Positions 34,659 through 45,384 of a stretch of DNA of 64,000 nt are shown here, piece after piece (within the stretch, counting starts at the first letter, position 1; each line of letters starts with the position of its first letter). This DNA comes from Trema orientale (taxonomy: Eukaryota > Streptophyta > Magnoliopsida > Rosales > Cannabaceae): positions 1-64,000 of the forward strand of contig JXTC01000407.1 in assembly GCA_002914845.1 (NCBI GenBank), given 5' to 3'. The translations under genes were made by a program, and so were the position numbers. The notes beneath the pieces were generated by a model. The model was given only the letters and a program-made list of their open reading frames with translations. It did not search any database and had not been told where the DNA came from.

Positions 34659-35927
34659 GCGTGTTGCACTAGTGCAGCGTTAAAAACAGTTTTTTCTCTC
34701 TTCGATACTGCTAATCCCAGTCCAACTAGGATTGAGCTTGTTCTCCAATTTAGGCTTTAGGTGTATTTTTATAAATATGTCCAACTCATGAAACTTATTT
34801 ATAAAAATACCAACTTCAGTGTAGAATCATTATTTTACACAGTTTCATGAAACTAATTTCACAAATACTACCAACTAATTAATGAGCTTTGTTGAGTTAG
34901 ACAAGGGACCTAATGGATCTAAATAATCTAAGCTTCAATAGTATAATAAATACATAATAACTCTTATTATGGTATTTATATAAATACTATTAGTAAAGGG
35001 AACATTCTACTAAAATCCGAATACTACACTCTTAGATTAAATGTCATACCTTTATAGAGATTTAATCAACTAGCCTTGATTAACTGATCTATCTAGTATA
35101 TTCTATTCCACATATAGAATCCCTATACAACGCCGTAGTTGGATAGGTGAAATTACTATAATACCCCTCCAACACATATTTACCTTTAAGTTATTATCTT
35201 TCTATCAAGGAGTAATATTGTCGATAATTTTGTTCTCAATGGCCATTTAGACAAAATTATCAACCAATTCACAAAGTGAATGCTAAGATCATAGATTTAA
35301 TTATTCCATGAATCTTGAAAGACCTTAAAGTGACATTAATGTACAGTGTCCTTAACTATTTGGTGTTCCCATCAGTTCATAAATCATAACCTCCAATATG
35401 CCAGAGTTTGCCTCTAATTTCATAGAGGCTAGTCTTTTAACATATCAAAAGGCTATAATCCATGAAAGCAAGTCCAGTCAAACATCAAGGATTAAGATCT
35501 ATATGCTAAGAGCTAGTTTTTGGTAATATAAGAATTGAGTTATAGCACTCTAATTCTTTATATTACCTGGTTCTGTTCAATACACATAACTTATTTATGT
35601 TGTACTAGTGTTTCTATTAGAAGACACATCATTCCCGTTGAGATAGACAAACACTATAATCTTTAGTAAATAAAGTATTCTATTTTTATTTACAGATTAT
35701 GAACTAATTACTTTAGACTTAGATAAAGAAGCAAGTCTCCCCATAATTAACACTTAATCATGTTTATTTCTTTATACACAAATAAAGTCATGGAATCTTT
35801 TTCAGATAAATAAACTATTCAACTGAGGCAGTTTAATCTAGCAAAATTTCAAAATTTCATATGAGAGAAACTTGTTTATACTAAAAGGGTAAAATTGAAA
35901 ATCTACTTTTTAGGGCAAATATCCTAA
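34112..35927. mobile_element. 1.8-kb insertion with direct flanking repeat, possible solo LTR
   Basis: The sequence on both sides belongs to the 22-bp array. TAGGAAC is present immediately left (34,105-34,111) and right (35,928-35,934), so the insert is 1,816 bp. Its ends are imperfect inverted repeats (GGTAATTTGACCTAA against GGATATTTGCCCTAA). If only GGAAC is counted as the duplication, the minus strand would begin TATTAGG, close to the TGTTAGG of many Copia LTRs. No open reading frame is visible. A (TC)n run lies inside at 34,618-34,655. Solo LTR and non-autonomous DNA transposon are both possible. Confidence 0.6.
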
Positions 35928-37439
35928 TAGGAACTTCTTGACTCTAAGTCAAGAACTTCCTGACCCAAAGTCAAGAACATCCTGACAACAGGTGAAAAAT
36001 CGTTTAAATTTTAGTGTTAGTACTGATCCAGTTGTTGGGATTTATTTTATACAGTAATTTCAAAAATTATCCTAACTGAGTCTGAATTCAATGTACTCCG
36101 CATAAGAGGTCTTATTGATGAGAAGAGCATTTTCAAGAAGAGTAAGAGAAAGTTTGTTGAAGAAGAAATAGAGGGAGTTTATAAAGATGAAGATGATATT
36201 ACTGAGGTTATTCAACTTCCTAAGAAACGCCAAAAGCTGAACTTAGGTGGTGTTACTACTGACCTTGCATTCCGTGAAGCTGTGCTAAAGAAGCTGCAAC
36301 ACATTAGAGAAGAGCTCACACGTATTCGAGCTGATGGTCGTGATACGAGGCAAAATTTATGCTCCTTTATGGATACAGTACGTCCCACTGTTGAACGAAA
36401 AGAGAACAGTAATATGTATAAGTTTAGAGCTCCAATGCTAAGTAATGGACAGAACCAGGACCAAGACGAAGACAGTCTGTAGTGGACCCGAGATAATAAT
36501 GGTAGAAATACATATGAGAAACAGGTAATAGTATTTTAATATATGGTCAATAAATCCTTCAGCATATCATGGCCGGTAGTCAAGAACTTCCTGACCATAG
36601 GACAAAAACATTTTGACCTTAAGCAAAGTTTCTGAAAATATTTTTCCATTAATTTGATTGTACAAATAATTTAATAAAGCTTCTATCTAATCTTAATTTT
36701 TTTTTATTTTAAGCAGAGAGAGGAAAGCCAACAAGAAGAGGATGATAAAGAGAAGAAACATAGTGATGAGAAAAATGTTAAGGAAGAAAATGAAGCTAAC
36801 AAATAGGTTGTTATTTTTAGCATTTACTACTTATGGTCAAGAACTTTTTGACTATATACCGTGAGTATAGTTGAGACTTTCGTGACCATGGGTCAAAAAC
36901 ATTTTGACTATAACCAAAGCTTCTCCAAATAATTTGTTTATAAAGCTTCGATCTAATCCTAATTTTTTTGTTTGAAGCAAGGAGAGGAGAGACAACAAGA
37001 GCAGGTTGATGCAGGGAAGAAAGATGGCTAGGCTAATGAGGCAGAAGAAGAAGAGGTTCAAGTTGAAGTGGAGAAAAATGTTGAGGAAAAAAGTGATAAT
37101 GGTGAGGATGATGAAGTTGATGCTGAAGACAAAGATGGAAAAGCATATGGAGAGCAGAAAAAAGACGGTAAGGACAATGATAGTGATAAAGATAGAGAGC
37201 ACACTAGAAAGAAAAATGAGAATTAGAAGGAGGGGGAGGGAGATAATAATGAAAAGAAAGATATAGAGAAGAAGGCAAAAAAGGAGACTGAGGGAAAAAA
37301 AATAAAATATCAACAGAGGATGTGGATCCCAAAGATGGAGATGTTGAGGACACAATAAGGAAGGGCACCCGAGCAACATTCTATCTTCATAATAATCATG
37401 AGCTATTGTTTACTATTTTTTCCTTCCAACTTTGACAAC

Positions 37440-38400
37440 ATATTGAACTTGAGTCAAGAAATTGAGTCAAGGATGTATTAAACTGGAGTGAATGAGGTAT
37501 TAACCTTGAGTCTAGATATCTTGACCTTGAGTCAAGAATGTCTTGACCTTGCGTCAAGAATATTATTGGCCTTTAGTGAAGAATATATTAACCTTTACAT
37601 ATCGTAATCACTGTGGAGAATTCAAGAAAAGGATCCTAGCAATAATGATTTTGAGACCCAAAAGTAGGAGAGGAGCAAAAAAGCTAAAAATGAGAAGCCG
37701 ACTGCGATTGATCGACTAAAACGTCTCGTTAAGCTAGTTGAAAAGTTTACGCCTTTTGAGATGGAGAAAAAAAGGATGGATGAGGATAAGACAATAACAA
37801 AAAAGGATACAAAGACTATACAGAAGAAGAAGCAGAAGAAATATTGTTGGAATTAAGAGGAAGAAAAACATGAAGAAATAATATTTATATTTTGTTAAAA
37901 ATTTATGGGCTTTGAAGTAACAATCTGTTAGAATTACCTTAGGTCAGAGTATTTTTGACTGCGGTTAAATTGTTTTGCACTCCCGTTCAAGTTATTCTTA
38001 ACTTCATGCCAAATTTAAGAACATATTACATATAATATTGTGATCAAGTTTCATATTAAACTACACTTAAAATATTGTTAACTTCAAGTTAAGCACTTGT
38101 TTATCTTAAGTCAATTACATTTTGACCTTGGATTAAGAATATCATAACCTTAAGTTAATCAGTTCTTGACAAAAATCATTAATTTCTTGACCTCAGGTCA
38201 TGAGCTTCTTAACTCGAAGTCAAGAAAAGTTTGACTCAAGTCACTAACTTCTTGACCCTAAATCAAGAACTAAGTCAAGAAATTCATCACTTGTGATTTG
38301 GAAGTTCTTGACCTTATGTCAGGAACTTTTTGACCCAAAGTCAAGAACTTCCTGACCCAAAGTCAAGAACATCCTGACCATAGGTGAAAAACAGTTTAAA
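37440..38400. repeat. 22-bp TTGAC/GTCAA dyad repeats, 3' arrays
   Basis: Clean tandem copies occur at 37,500-37,590 (TCTTGACCTTGAGTCAAGAA units) and at 38,325-38,390 (AACTTCCTGACCCAAAGTCA units), spaced exactly 22 bp in the best parts. Sparser copies extend to about 38,770. Confidence 0.75.
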
Positions 38401-38532
38401 TTTTCGTGTTAGCACTGATCTGGTTGTTAGGATTTATTTCAGACTGTAATTTCAGAAATTATCACAACTGAATCTGAACTAAATAAATTCGCACGAAGAG
38501 GTCTTATTGGTGAGAAGAGCAATTTTCATGTC
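38265..38532. repeat. Duplicated copy of intron 2 end and exon 3 start
   Basis: From the 22-bp array through GTGAAAAACAGTTTAAATTT to AGAGGTCTTATTGGTGAGAA, this repeats 35,935-36,132 of the same gene with roughly 10 percent mismatches. It ends inside the exon-3 equivalent and is not followed by the rest of the exon. Confidence 0.75.
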
Positions 38533-38779
38533 CACAAAATAACTCAAAAACTATATCTTAAAATAGAATAATGTCTTCAATGATGCATAAGCAGGTACAT
38601 TTAATGAATGAAAGAGAAATGACTTCAAAATGATGAGGTATTAGTCAAAAATTTTTGAACATAGGTCAAGATTAAATTGACCTCAAAGGTCAGTTTCATA
38701 TTGACCAAAAGTTAAGAGGATATTGACCTAAGGTCAATTCAATCTTAACCATACGTCAACCAACGAGATCTATAATACA

Positions 38780-39560
38780 TTAAGAAGATTATGAATAAGC
38801 CAAAATATAGAATTTTTAGCATATTATTGCTCATATCAGTATTATGATCCTCATTCACTAAACCATTCTTAAACAAAACTTATTTACTTACTTTTAAAAT
38901 TTGAAAAACTCCCCACCTATCAATGCCAACTTTTTTCTAGCTGAGTATTTTTAATTAAATAGTAAAAAGGCTATTAAGAAAGAGAGAAAAAGAGTGGTGG
39001 AGAGAGAGAGAAAGAGGCAGAGAAATCATCAACAACAACAAGAGAGAGAGAACAAGAATAAGCTTGCACGTTCATATTCCTCATGAGACAGAGAGATTAA
39101 TCATATTTATCATCTTCTTCATAAGATGGAAACCAAGCTCTAATTTTGGAGAGAGAACTAAGAAGAAGAAGTGAGAGAAAGGTAGAGAGAGAACGAAAAT
39201 AGAAGAAAAATGAGGGAAAAGGAGACAAAATGAAATAACAGCCATTTAATGCTTCCACCTACCACCTCCTCACTTTTGACCAAGGGCAATTTTGGAAGCT
39301 GATTTTTTTTTTCTCTCTACTTACTCCTAACTTTTAGTCCAAAAAAAGCAATTATATCAACATAGTCCTAAAAGAGGAAAACGGAACCCAATTAGTCCTA
39401 TGCATGTCCTTTTCTCTACTGAAATTGGGGAAAACCTGATCCACCATATTTTTGAATTCTTTTTTGTTTTTGTAGGCAAAAGAGTTAGAAACCCTAAAAT
39501 GTTCAACCTTTTGACCCATTGCCAAATATACCTTTGAAGGAGCCCAGATTTCAAAAGCTC
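38780..39560. other. GA-rich flank of the transposon block
   Basis: Purine-rich at 38,965-39,240 with many GAGAGA runs. No gene identified. Confidence 0.35.
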
Positions 39561-39607
39561 ATTTTTCTTTCTCCTCTCTCTCTCTCCCTCTCTCTACATC
39601 TTTACAT

Positions 39608-39633
39608 TCTCTCTCTCTCTCTCTCTCTCTCTC
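39608..39633. repeat. (CT)n microsatellite
   Basis: Uninterrupted CT dinucleotides within a longer pyrimidine-rich region, 39,560-39,660. Confidence 0.9.
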
Positions 39634-39957
39634 GGTATCTCTATTTACTTCTCAGAACTTTTTCTATTTTACAGTGTCGTGTTCTTATTTCCGGTTATTT
39701 CTTCTATTTCGGCAATGTGTACTTCTTCGACATTGCAAAATACATTGATTGAATTATTGAAGTATGTATTCTCTTTGAATTTTCTTTTTTTTTTAGGTTA
39801 GATTCTTATTTGAATATGAGGGTTTTAATTTTTATTGCTAAGTTGTGTTGCTATTATAGTTAATTTTTTGTATAAATCTTGTCTTTGTAAATGATTATTG
39901 TTGATTTGTATACTTCTATATTTTTTTGAATTTTTTTTCGTAATTAGAATTTTTTTT

Positions 39958-40430
39958 TGTTTAATTCATAAATTTCTGATTGTGGTATATATGATTTTTG
40001 TGGTGGTATATGAAATTATTGTTATCTAATTAGTGTTTAGGAATATATTTTGTATTTTTTTGTTTAGTTCATATATTTCTTATATAATTTTTGTGATGAT
40101 ATATTATATTTCTGTTCTGTGATTATTGTTGATGAATATATTTATTATTTATTGTTTGGTTCATATTTTTTTAGTCGTGGTATGCATAATTTTTGTGGTG
40201 GTATATGAAATTTTTGTCTTCTGGTTCATTGTTGTTAAACTTATTACGTACTTTTTGTTTGGTTCATATATTTTCTGTCGTGGTATATGATATTTGTGGT
40301 AGTATATGATATTTTTATTCTCTAGTTAGTATTAATAGACATGTTAAATATTTTATATTTAGTTCATATATTTTAGCTCGTGGTATATAAGATTTTTATA
40401 GTGGTATATGGTGTAATTAAAAGTAATATC
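39958..40430. repeat. Degenerate tandem repeat, about five units of ~100 bp
   Basis: Each unit begins TTGTTTAGTTCATATATTT, continues with CGTGGTATATGATTTTTGTG and GTGGTATATGA, and ends with a variable TTAGT...TATTTT spacer. Five ordered copies can be followed. No coding frame. Confidence 0.65.
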
Positions 40431-40503
40431 AAATAAAAAATAATACTAATAGTAGTACTAGGTACATAAGCATATGACCAGAGGTTTAACAAAAATGTAT
40501 ATT

Positions 40504-40731
40504 AAGTTTTTGTTAAATAAGAAATACACAATATGTACATAAAAATATAAAGCAGATATATGAATCTGTACACAAAGGACATAATCTAATGAATTGAATT
40601 TGACAGACATATTTCAAGTTTTTGTCAATTAAGAAAAACACAATATGTACATAAAAATATAAACTAGGTACCTGATTATGCACACAAGGTATATAAACAT
40701 GTGAATCAGATTTAAAAGAAATATGTTTCAA
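40504..40731. repeat. Tandem duplication, period 112 bp
   Basis: Two adjacent copies, beginning at 40,504 and 40,616, share AAGTTTTTGT, ACACAATATGTACATAAAAA and a closing ATATTTCA / ATGTTTCA. Confidence 0.7.
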
Positions 40732-41675
40732 CCTAAAAACTTGAAGTCTTATGTACAATATAAATAAATTAAACACAAAAACTGACTCGATATAAACTAA
40801 TTAACAAAATCAATGAAAAAACATAATAATAATAAGTTTACTTTTTTTTGTTTCGTGTGAACCTAGGGTCTGAATTATCAGTTTCTGTGCTAAACCAATC
40901 CGTGAATCCTTTCTTGTCAATTTCCAGAAAGTTTTATTCTAGATTACATTCATTAAAAATTGAGAGCAATTTCTCTTGGGTTCTTTGAGAACTTATTCGA
41001 ACTTATCAGATTTCTCCGTGACATTTATCCCTTGACTTATCAATCGAGTTTTTTATCCTTGATTGTGGCGTCTTCCTTTATACTAAGGTTCACATCTCTT
41101 TATAGGTGTTAGGTCGAGGTTTTTCATACGAATCTGATTGTAGAACGGTCCTAGGCGTCATCCTTGTTTCGAGTTTCGTCACAAGTTGGCGGGGTTCATA
41201 TCATGGCACCGGAGTGTAAACAATCCGAGTTAGGCATGATAGAGCCAGATTCAAAGGTATTGTAAAGGTGTGAGTGTGCCAAAGGAGAAGCCACTCGTTG
41301 TGTAAAAGAGTCGGTTAAGCCCATTCTCTTGATCCGATAGTGGAAAGCTCGTAAAAATAGTGTTTGCATTTCTCTATCCCTATCTCTTTAATTTATTTAT
41401 CTTGTACTTGTGCATGCTTTTAACTACTTTTACTTGATATTGTTATGAATGATGTACCCAGTTTATATACGAATTTGACTATGGTACACGACTTTTAATG
41501 CTTAGTATACGACTTCTAAATATTATTTGATACTTTACTCTAATATATACTAATTTGACCAGGGTATATGATGTTTAATGCTTAGTACATGACTTATAAA
41601 ATCTGACAGTTTTTTTCATCAAAATAGAGCCGACCATATAATGTTTATCATCAAAAGTACGAAACATTGATAATA

Positions 41676-41807
41676 GATTTGAGTTTACAAGAAGTGATGC
41701 AAAAGAAAATGGCGTTCTATCGACAAAAGATGGCTGTCGAATTTTATCACTGGGCTGAAGACAAGATTAAAAGAGGATGCATAAGTGATATAGAAAGAGA
41801 CATGTGA
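41676..41807 (+). pseudogene. Unassigned coding-like fragment, 43 residues
   Basis: The plus-strand frame DLSLQEVMQKKMAFYRQKMA continues to VEFYHWAEDKIKRGC and stops at TGA. It looks like the end of a helical protein, probably transposon-derived, but I cannot name the family. No matching upstream exon was found in the AT-rich repeats before it. Confidence 0.3.
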
Positions 41808-42099
41808 ACTTAATATAGAATATGTGGTTTTGTTTGGCTTAAGAAACAATATGGTTTTATTTTTTTGATAAAGATAATTGTATTTGATATTTTTAATTAT
41901 GAAAATAATGAATATTGAAAAATTTTGTCATAGGTTCATAAGTTTTATATAATTCATTTTTAGAATATTAACTGTTACTTATTTATTTCTAGTTAAATCA
42001 TTATTTGAAGCACACTTGTGTAATAAAAAAAAATGTTGAGGCTTATTAGGAATCATAACATATATTGAAAAAACCGTTTTTCTTTGTGGTATATAATCT

Positions 42100-42460
42100 T
42101 TTGAATTAGGTAGATAAGATTTTCTTCATAGTTCATAAGAATATGAAATATGTATATATCTTCAAATACTATGTCAAGATATAAACACCAAGGCACTGGA
42201 ACAAAGTCAACTCAACTCAGGAATAATGCATATGTTTTTTTTCATGGTTCATAAGAATTTGAACTCAGTATATATGTTCATATACCATAACTTAATTTAG
42301 AAATGGTACATAAATTTTTCTTAATAGTTCATAATAATTTGAACCCAGTATATATATTCATATCTCAACTCAAAAATGGTACATAACTTATTTTGAATGC
42401 TTCATAAGATTTCGAACACGGTAGATATGTTCATACAAAATTTGGTATATTAGTATATAT
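42100..42460. repeat. Degenerate tandem repeat with GTTCATAAGAATTTGAAC units
   Basis: GGTTCATAAGAATTTGAACT, CAGTATATATGTTCATA and AAATGGTACATAA recur in order three to four times, at about 85-100 bp. Shares the TTCATA/GTATAT vocabulary with the array at 39,958-40,430. Confidence 0.55.
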
Positions 42461-42859
42461 ATTATATACAATGACAGTTTGTTCTTCTACCAACAAAGAA
42501 GAAATTTAGTAGTATAGCAAGTAATAAATCTAATATGTAACTGCATATACCATGAAAAATTTTTCATATACCAAGACAAGATAACAATGTACTTGAAAGT
42601 GTAAGAATACCTAGAAACAAAACAACAACATCCAAAATCTCAAGTAATAAATCTAGTATATAACTTCATAGGTATATGACAAAATTTTCATATACCAAGA
42701 CCAAAAATTAGTGTACCAAAATATGGAAGGAAAAAAAAACCTTCGTTTCATAAGAACATAAACTACAACTCAGTATAAAAACAAACTAATGATGCCTATG
42801 GCTTTTAATCCTATTCGGAACATGTAATTCAGCAGGAATTGAATTTTTACAAGTTTTTT

Positions 42860-42998
42860 TTATTGTAGCCTAATTGCTTGCATCAACCGCACTTCATTTA
42901 TTTCTTCTTCTATCCGAGGAGTAGGCAATAATCTTATGCATGAAACTGCAAATATATAACGCGCAAACCATCTTGCATCTTCAACAGCATCACCTCTA
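42860..42998 (-). pseudogene. Unassigned coding-like fragment on minus strand
   Basis: After a possible acceptor at about 42,999 the minus strand reads RGDAVEDARWFARYIFAVSC, then IRLLPTPRIEEEINEVRL, and stops at TAA (42,860). The composition is protein-like. Probably a relic of a transposon gene; no family recognised. Confidence 0.3.
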
Positions 42999-43299
42999 AG
43001 AAAGGAATAACTGATAGAAACATCAATCTAAGTGTTTGCTAAATTATAAGTTATGTGTGCTATAGAATGACATTTTAAAAAATTTATACTATGGCGGTAG
43101 AATCAGTTTCATAAAAAGTAACATTTGTACTGGTTCTCAAATTCTACTTAAAATAGTGGTTATACAACAGTTTTTAAAAAATCTACTAACCAAAAACATG
43201 AACTTATCAAACGCCTCATCCTCCATCCCTTTTCTCCAACTGCTTTTAAAAGCTAAAAGTAGTATTTAGAATCAATCTAAACGGGTAGTTGAATGAAAT

Positions 43300-43512
43300 A
43301 ATAGAGTCTGGAAAATAATGGCTTGTCGTTTTCCATTGAGTGATGTTGTATTTATATACAATTACAAGGTGATCGGGTTGATTCCCTCAGTTGATTCAAA
43401 TCAATCTAAATCTGGTTAGTTGCCTAAGATAAAGGGATAATTACAATTCTTATTAATTACAGAGAATAAGAAAATTACAAACATAATTATTTAAATAGAC
43501 TGTCCTCTAATA
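43300..43512 (-). repeat. Copia 3' LTR
   Basis: Shares its full length with 49401-49613. The ends read AATAGAG and CTCTAATA on the plus strand, forming the short inverted pair typical of LTRs although the canonical TG/CA ends are not preserved. Confidence 0.8.
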
Positions 43513-43539
43513 TGCTTCATCAAGATAGAGCTCTGTTGG

Positions 43540-45384
43540 AGATTCCAATCTTAATTTTTAAATTGTGAAAACGTCCACGCGGAAGAGACTTGTTTAGAGC
43601 ATCTGCTAATTGATCTTCAGAGGAAACATGAGCAACTCGCAAAGCACCATGTTGAACTTGATCCTGAATGAAATGGTAGTCAATAGCCACATGCTTCATG
43701 CGTGAATGAAAAATAGGATTGGAGTATAGATGAGTAGCTCTAATATTGTTACAATATTAGCCGAGAGCCATACACCTAGTTCAATAAGGAGCAGCAGTGG
43801 CTGCCACTGAGCAATATTCAGCCTCAGTGGAAGAGCGAGCTACTGTTCGTTGTTTCTTGGAAGACCATGAAACTGGATGGCATCTAAGGTAGACAATGTA
43901 TGCACTTGTGGAGGTATAGTCATCCTTGTTACCGGCCTAGTCTGCATCTGAAAAGGCATGAAGAGACAACGTGTTTTCCTTATGGAAGAGAAGACCATGA
44001 TTTGCTGTACGACATAAATAGTGAAGTAATCGCTTAACAGCATTCTAGTGCTCAGATGTTGGTCGGTGCATGTATTGAGATAATTTGTTGACTGCATAGG
44101 CAATATCAGGGCGAGTGAGACAAAGATATTGAAGACTACCGACAACAGTTCTATACTCAGTTGGATTCATCAAAGCAGTGCCAGAATTGATGGTGAGTGT
44201 CATATCTATGGTAAGGGGAGTTGCTACTAGTTTTGCCCCACTCATGTTCGTGTGTGCGAGTAAATCTCTAACATACTGATGTTGAGAAAGTAAGAGACCC
44301 GATGAAGTGGAACTGACCTCTACACCAAGAAAATAGGACAATTTTCCAAGGTTCTTGATGGAGAATCATTAGGCAAGAAGATCAACAAACTTTTGGACTG
44401 TAATGGGATTGTCTCCTGTGATGATTATGTCGTCAACATACACAAGTAAATAGATCATCGTATCACAATTGTTGAGAACAAAGAGGGAGGTGTCGGTATG
44501 AGAATTTTTAAATCCAGAAGCTACCAGAAATTGACGAAGCTCGTGGTACCAAGCTCGCGGTACTTATTTTAAATCATAGATAGCTTTCCGAAGTTTACAC
44601 ACATGTATAGGATTGTCACGATCAAGGAAGCCTGGGGGCTGTGCCATGTAGACATCTTCGGATAGATAACCTTGTAGGAATGCGTTGTTCATATCAAGTT
44701 GACGTAATAACCAACCACGACTGATAGCGAGACTAAGAACAACATGTATAGTTATAGGCTTGACCACGGGGCTGAAGGTGTCATAGTAATCAATATCTGG
44801 ACGTTAATGAAATCCTTTGGCTACAAGCCGTGCTTTGTACCTGCCAACAGAGCCATCAGGAAGACGTTTAGTACGAAAAATCCACTTACATCCAATAAGG
44901 TTCTGCATAAAAATAAGAGGAAGAAGCTCTCATGTTCCATTCCGAACAAGAGCATCATATTCTTCTGACATAGCCTGACGCCATTTTAGATCTTTAAGAG
45001 CTTGGGTCACAGTGTTAGGCTCTAAGTCATAGGATTGGTTTAGGATGGCTGTAAGGTTCATTTTGTTTTGTGGTTTATGGATGCTGCTTTTGGCTGTGGT
45101 TGTCATGGAATGGGTGTTGGTAAGGTTTGTGGGCTGAGGATTTTGGTCAAGGGTGAGTTGGGTGTTAGGGACAGATGTATTTGGGTTGAGTGTATGGTTG
45201 CTAAAGGTGTTCGGTCATTCAGTGTCTATTGGGCAGACGACCGAAGTTGGATAGGGAGGGTTGGCTGATGATGAAGTTGTTCTTGTGTTTGTCTCGGTGG
45301 TTTTTCGGTCAACTGGTTATGTGGTGCGAACAACGAATAGGTGGCAGGGTGTTGGATCGTAGCACGGAGACGGGGCGGGCAATG
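43540..45384 (-). pseudogene. Copia reverse transcriptase and RNase H remnant
   Basis: Minus-strand RT motifs appear in order: [30 protein letters not shown], the catalytic YVDDIIITG at about 44,414-44,440, and YFLGVEVS. RNase H motifs ADWAG and STEAEY follow. Several stops interrupt the frame, including Gln codons changed to TAA before RPDID and PRAWY, and a Trp codon changed to TAG in the EHWNAVK-type motif. Not translatable as one protein. Confidence 0.8.

Larger units (their letters stand above)
31639..37860 (+). pseudogene. Decayed DUF1985-type transposon gene (MULE / Ulp1-associated family)
   Basis: Transposon-borne gene of the DUF1985 family, which in plants often lies in Mutator-like elements together with a Ulp1 protease domain. 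Exon 1 ends at 31,828 (SIQEK, GTTAGT donor) and has a frameshift separating the MAKTHSSRSRGERRQ start from the SPLKSPSPSKSKSPVDLSK frame. Exon 2 is 32768-33628 and holds the DUF1985 region: FTKLHLAIISCLKIHGETNM, VKLALLYFVTQALM and YEFTEFPLVLQV. At least four stops interrupt it. Exon 3 is about 36055-36482 with a coiled-coil-like segment; later acidic Lys/Glu exons lie at about 36,718-36,806, 36,980-37,310 and 37,600-37,855. No Ulp1 catalytic region is visible. The introns carry an unusual 22-bp repeat and a 1.8-kb insertion. It is non-functional as read. Confidence 0.7.

Noticed and set aside
36852-37379. Minus-strand open frame of 175 codons rich in Leu, Ile and Phe
   Set aside because: It is the antisense of the purine-rich acidic exons of the DUF1985 relic; such tracts leave hydrophobic antisense frames open by composition.
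31200-39430. Terminal inverted repeats for the DUF1985 element (TTTTAGGAC-type words at both flanks)
   Set aside because: The shared words are short and AT-rich and do not extend into an alignable pair; element boundaries remain unknown.
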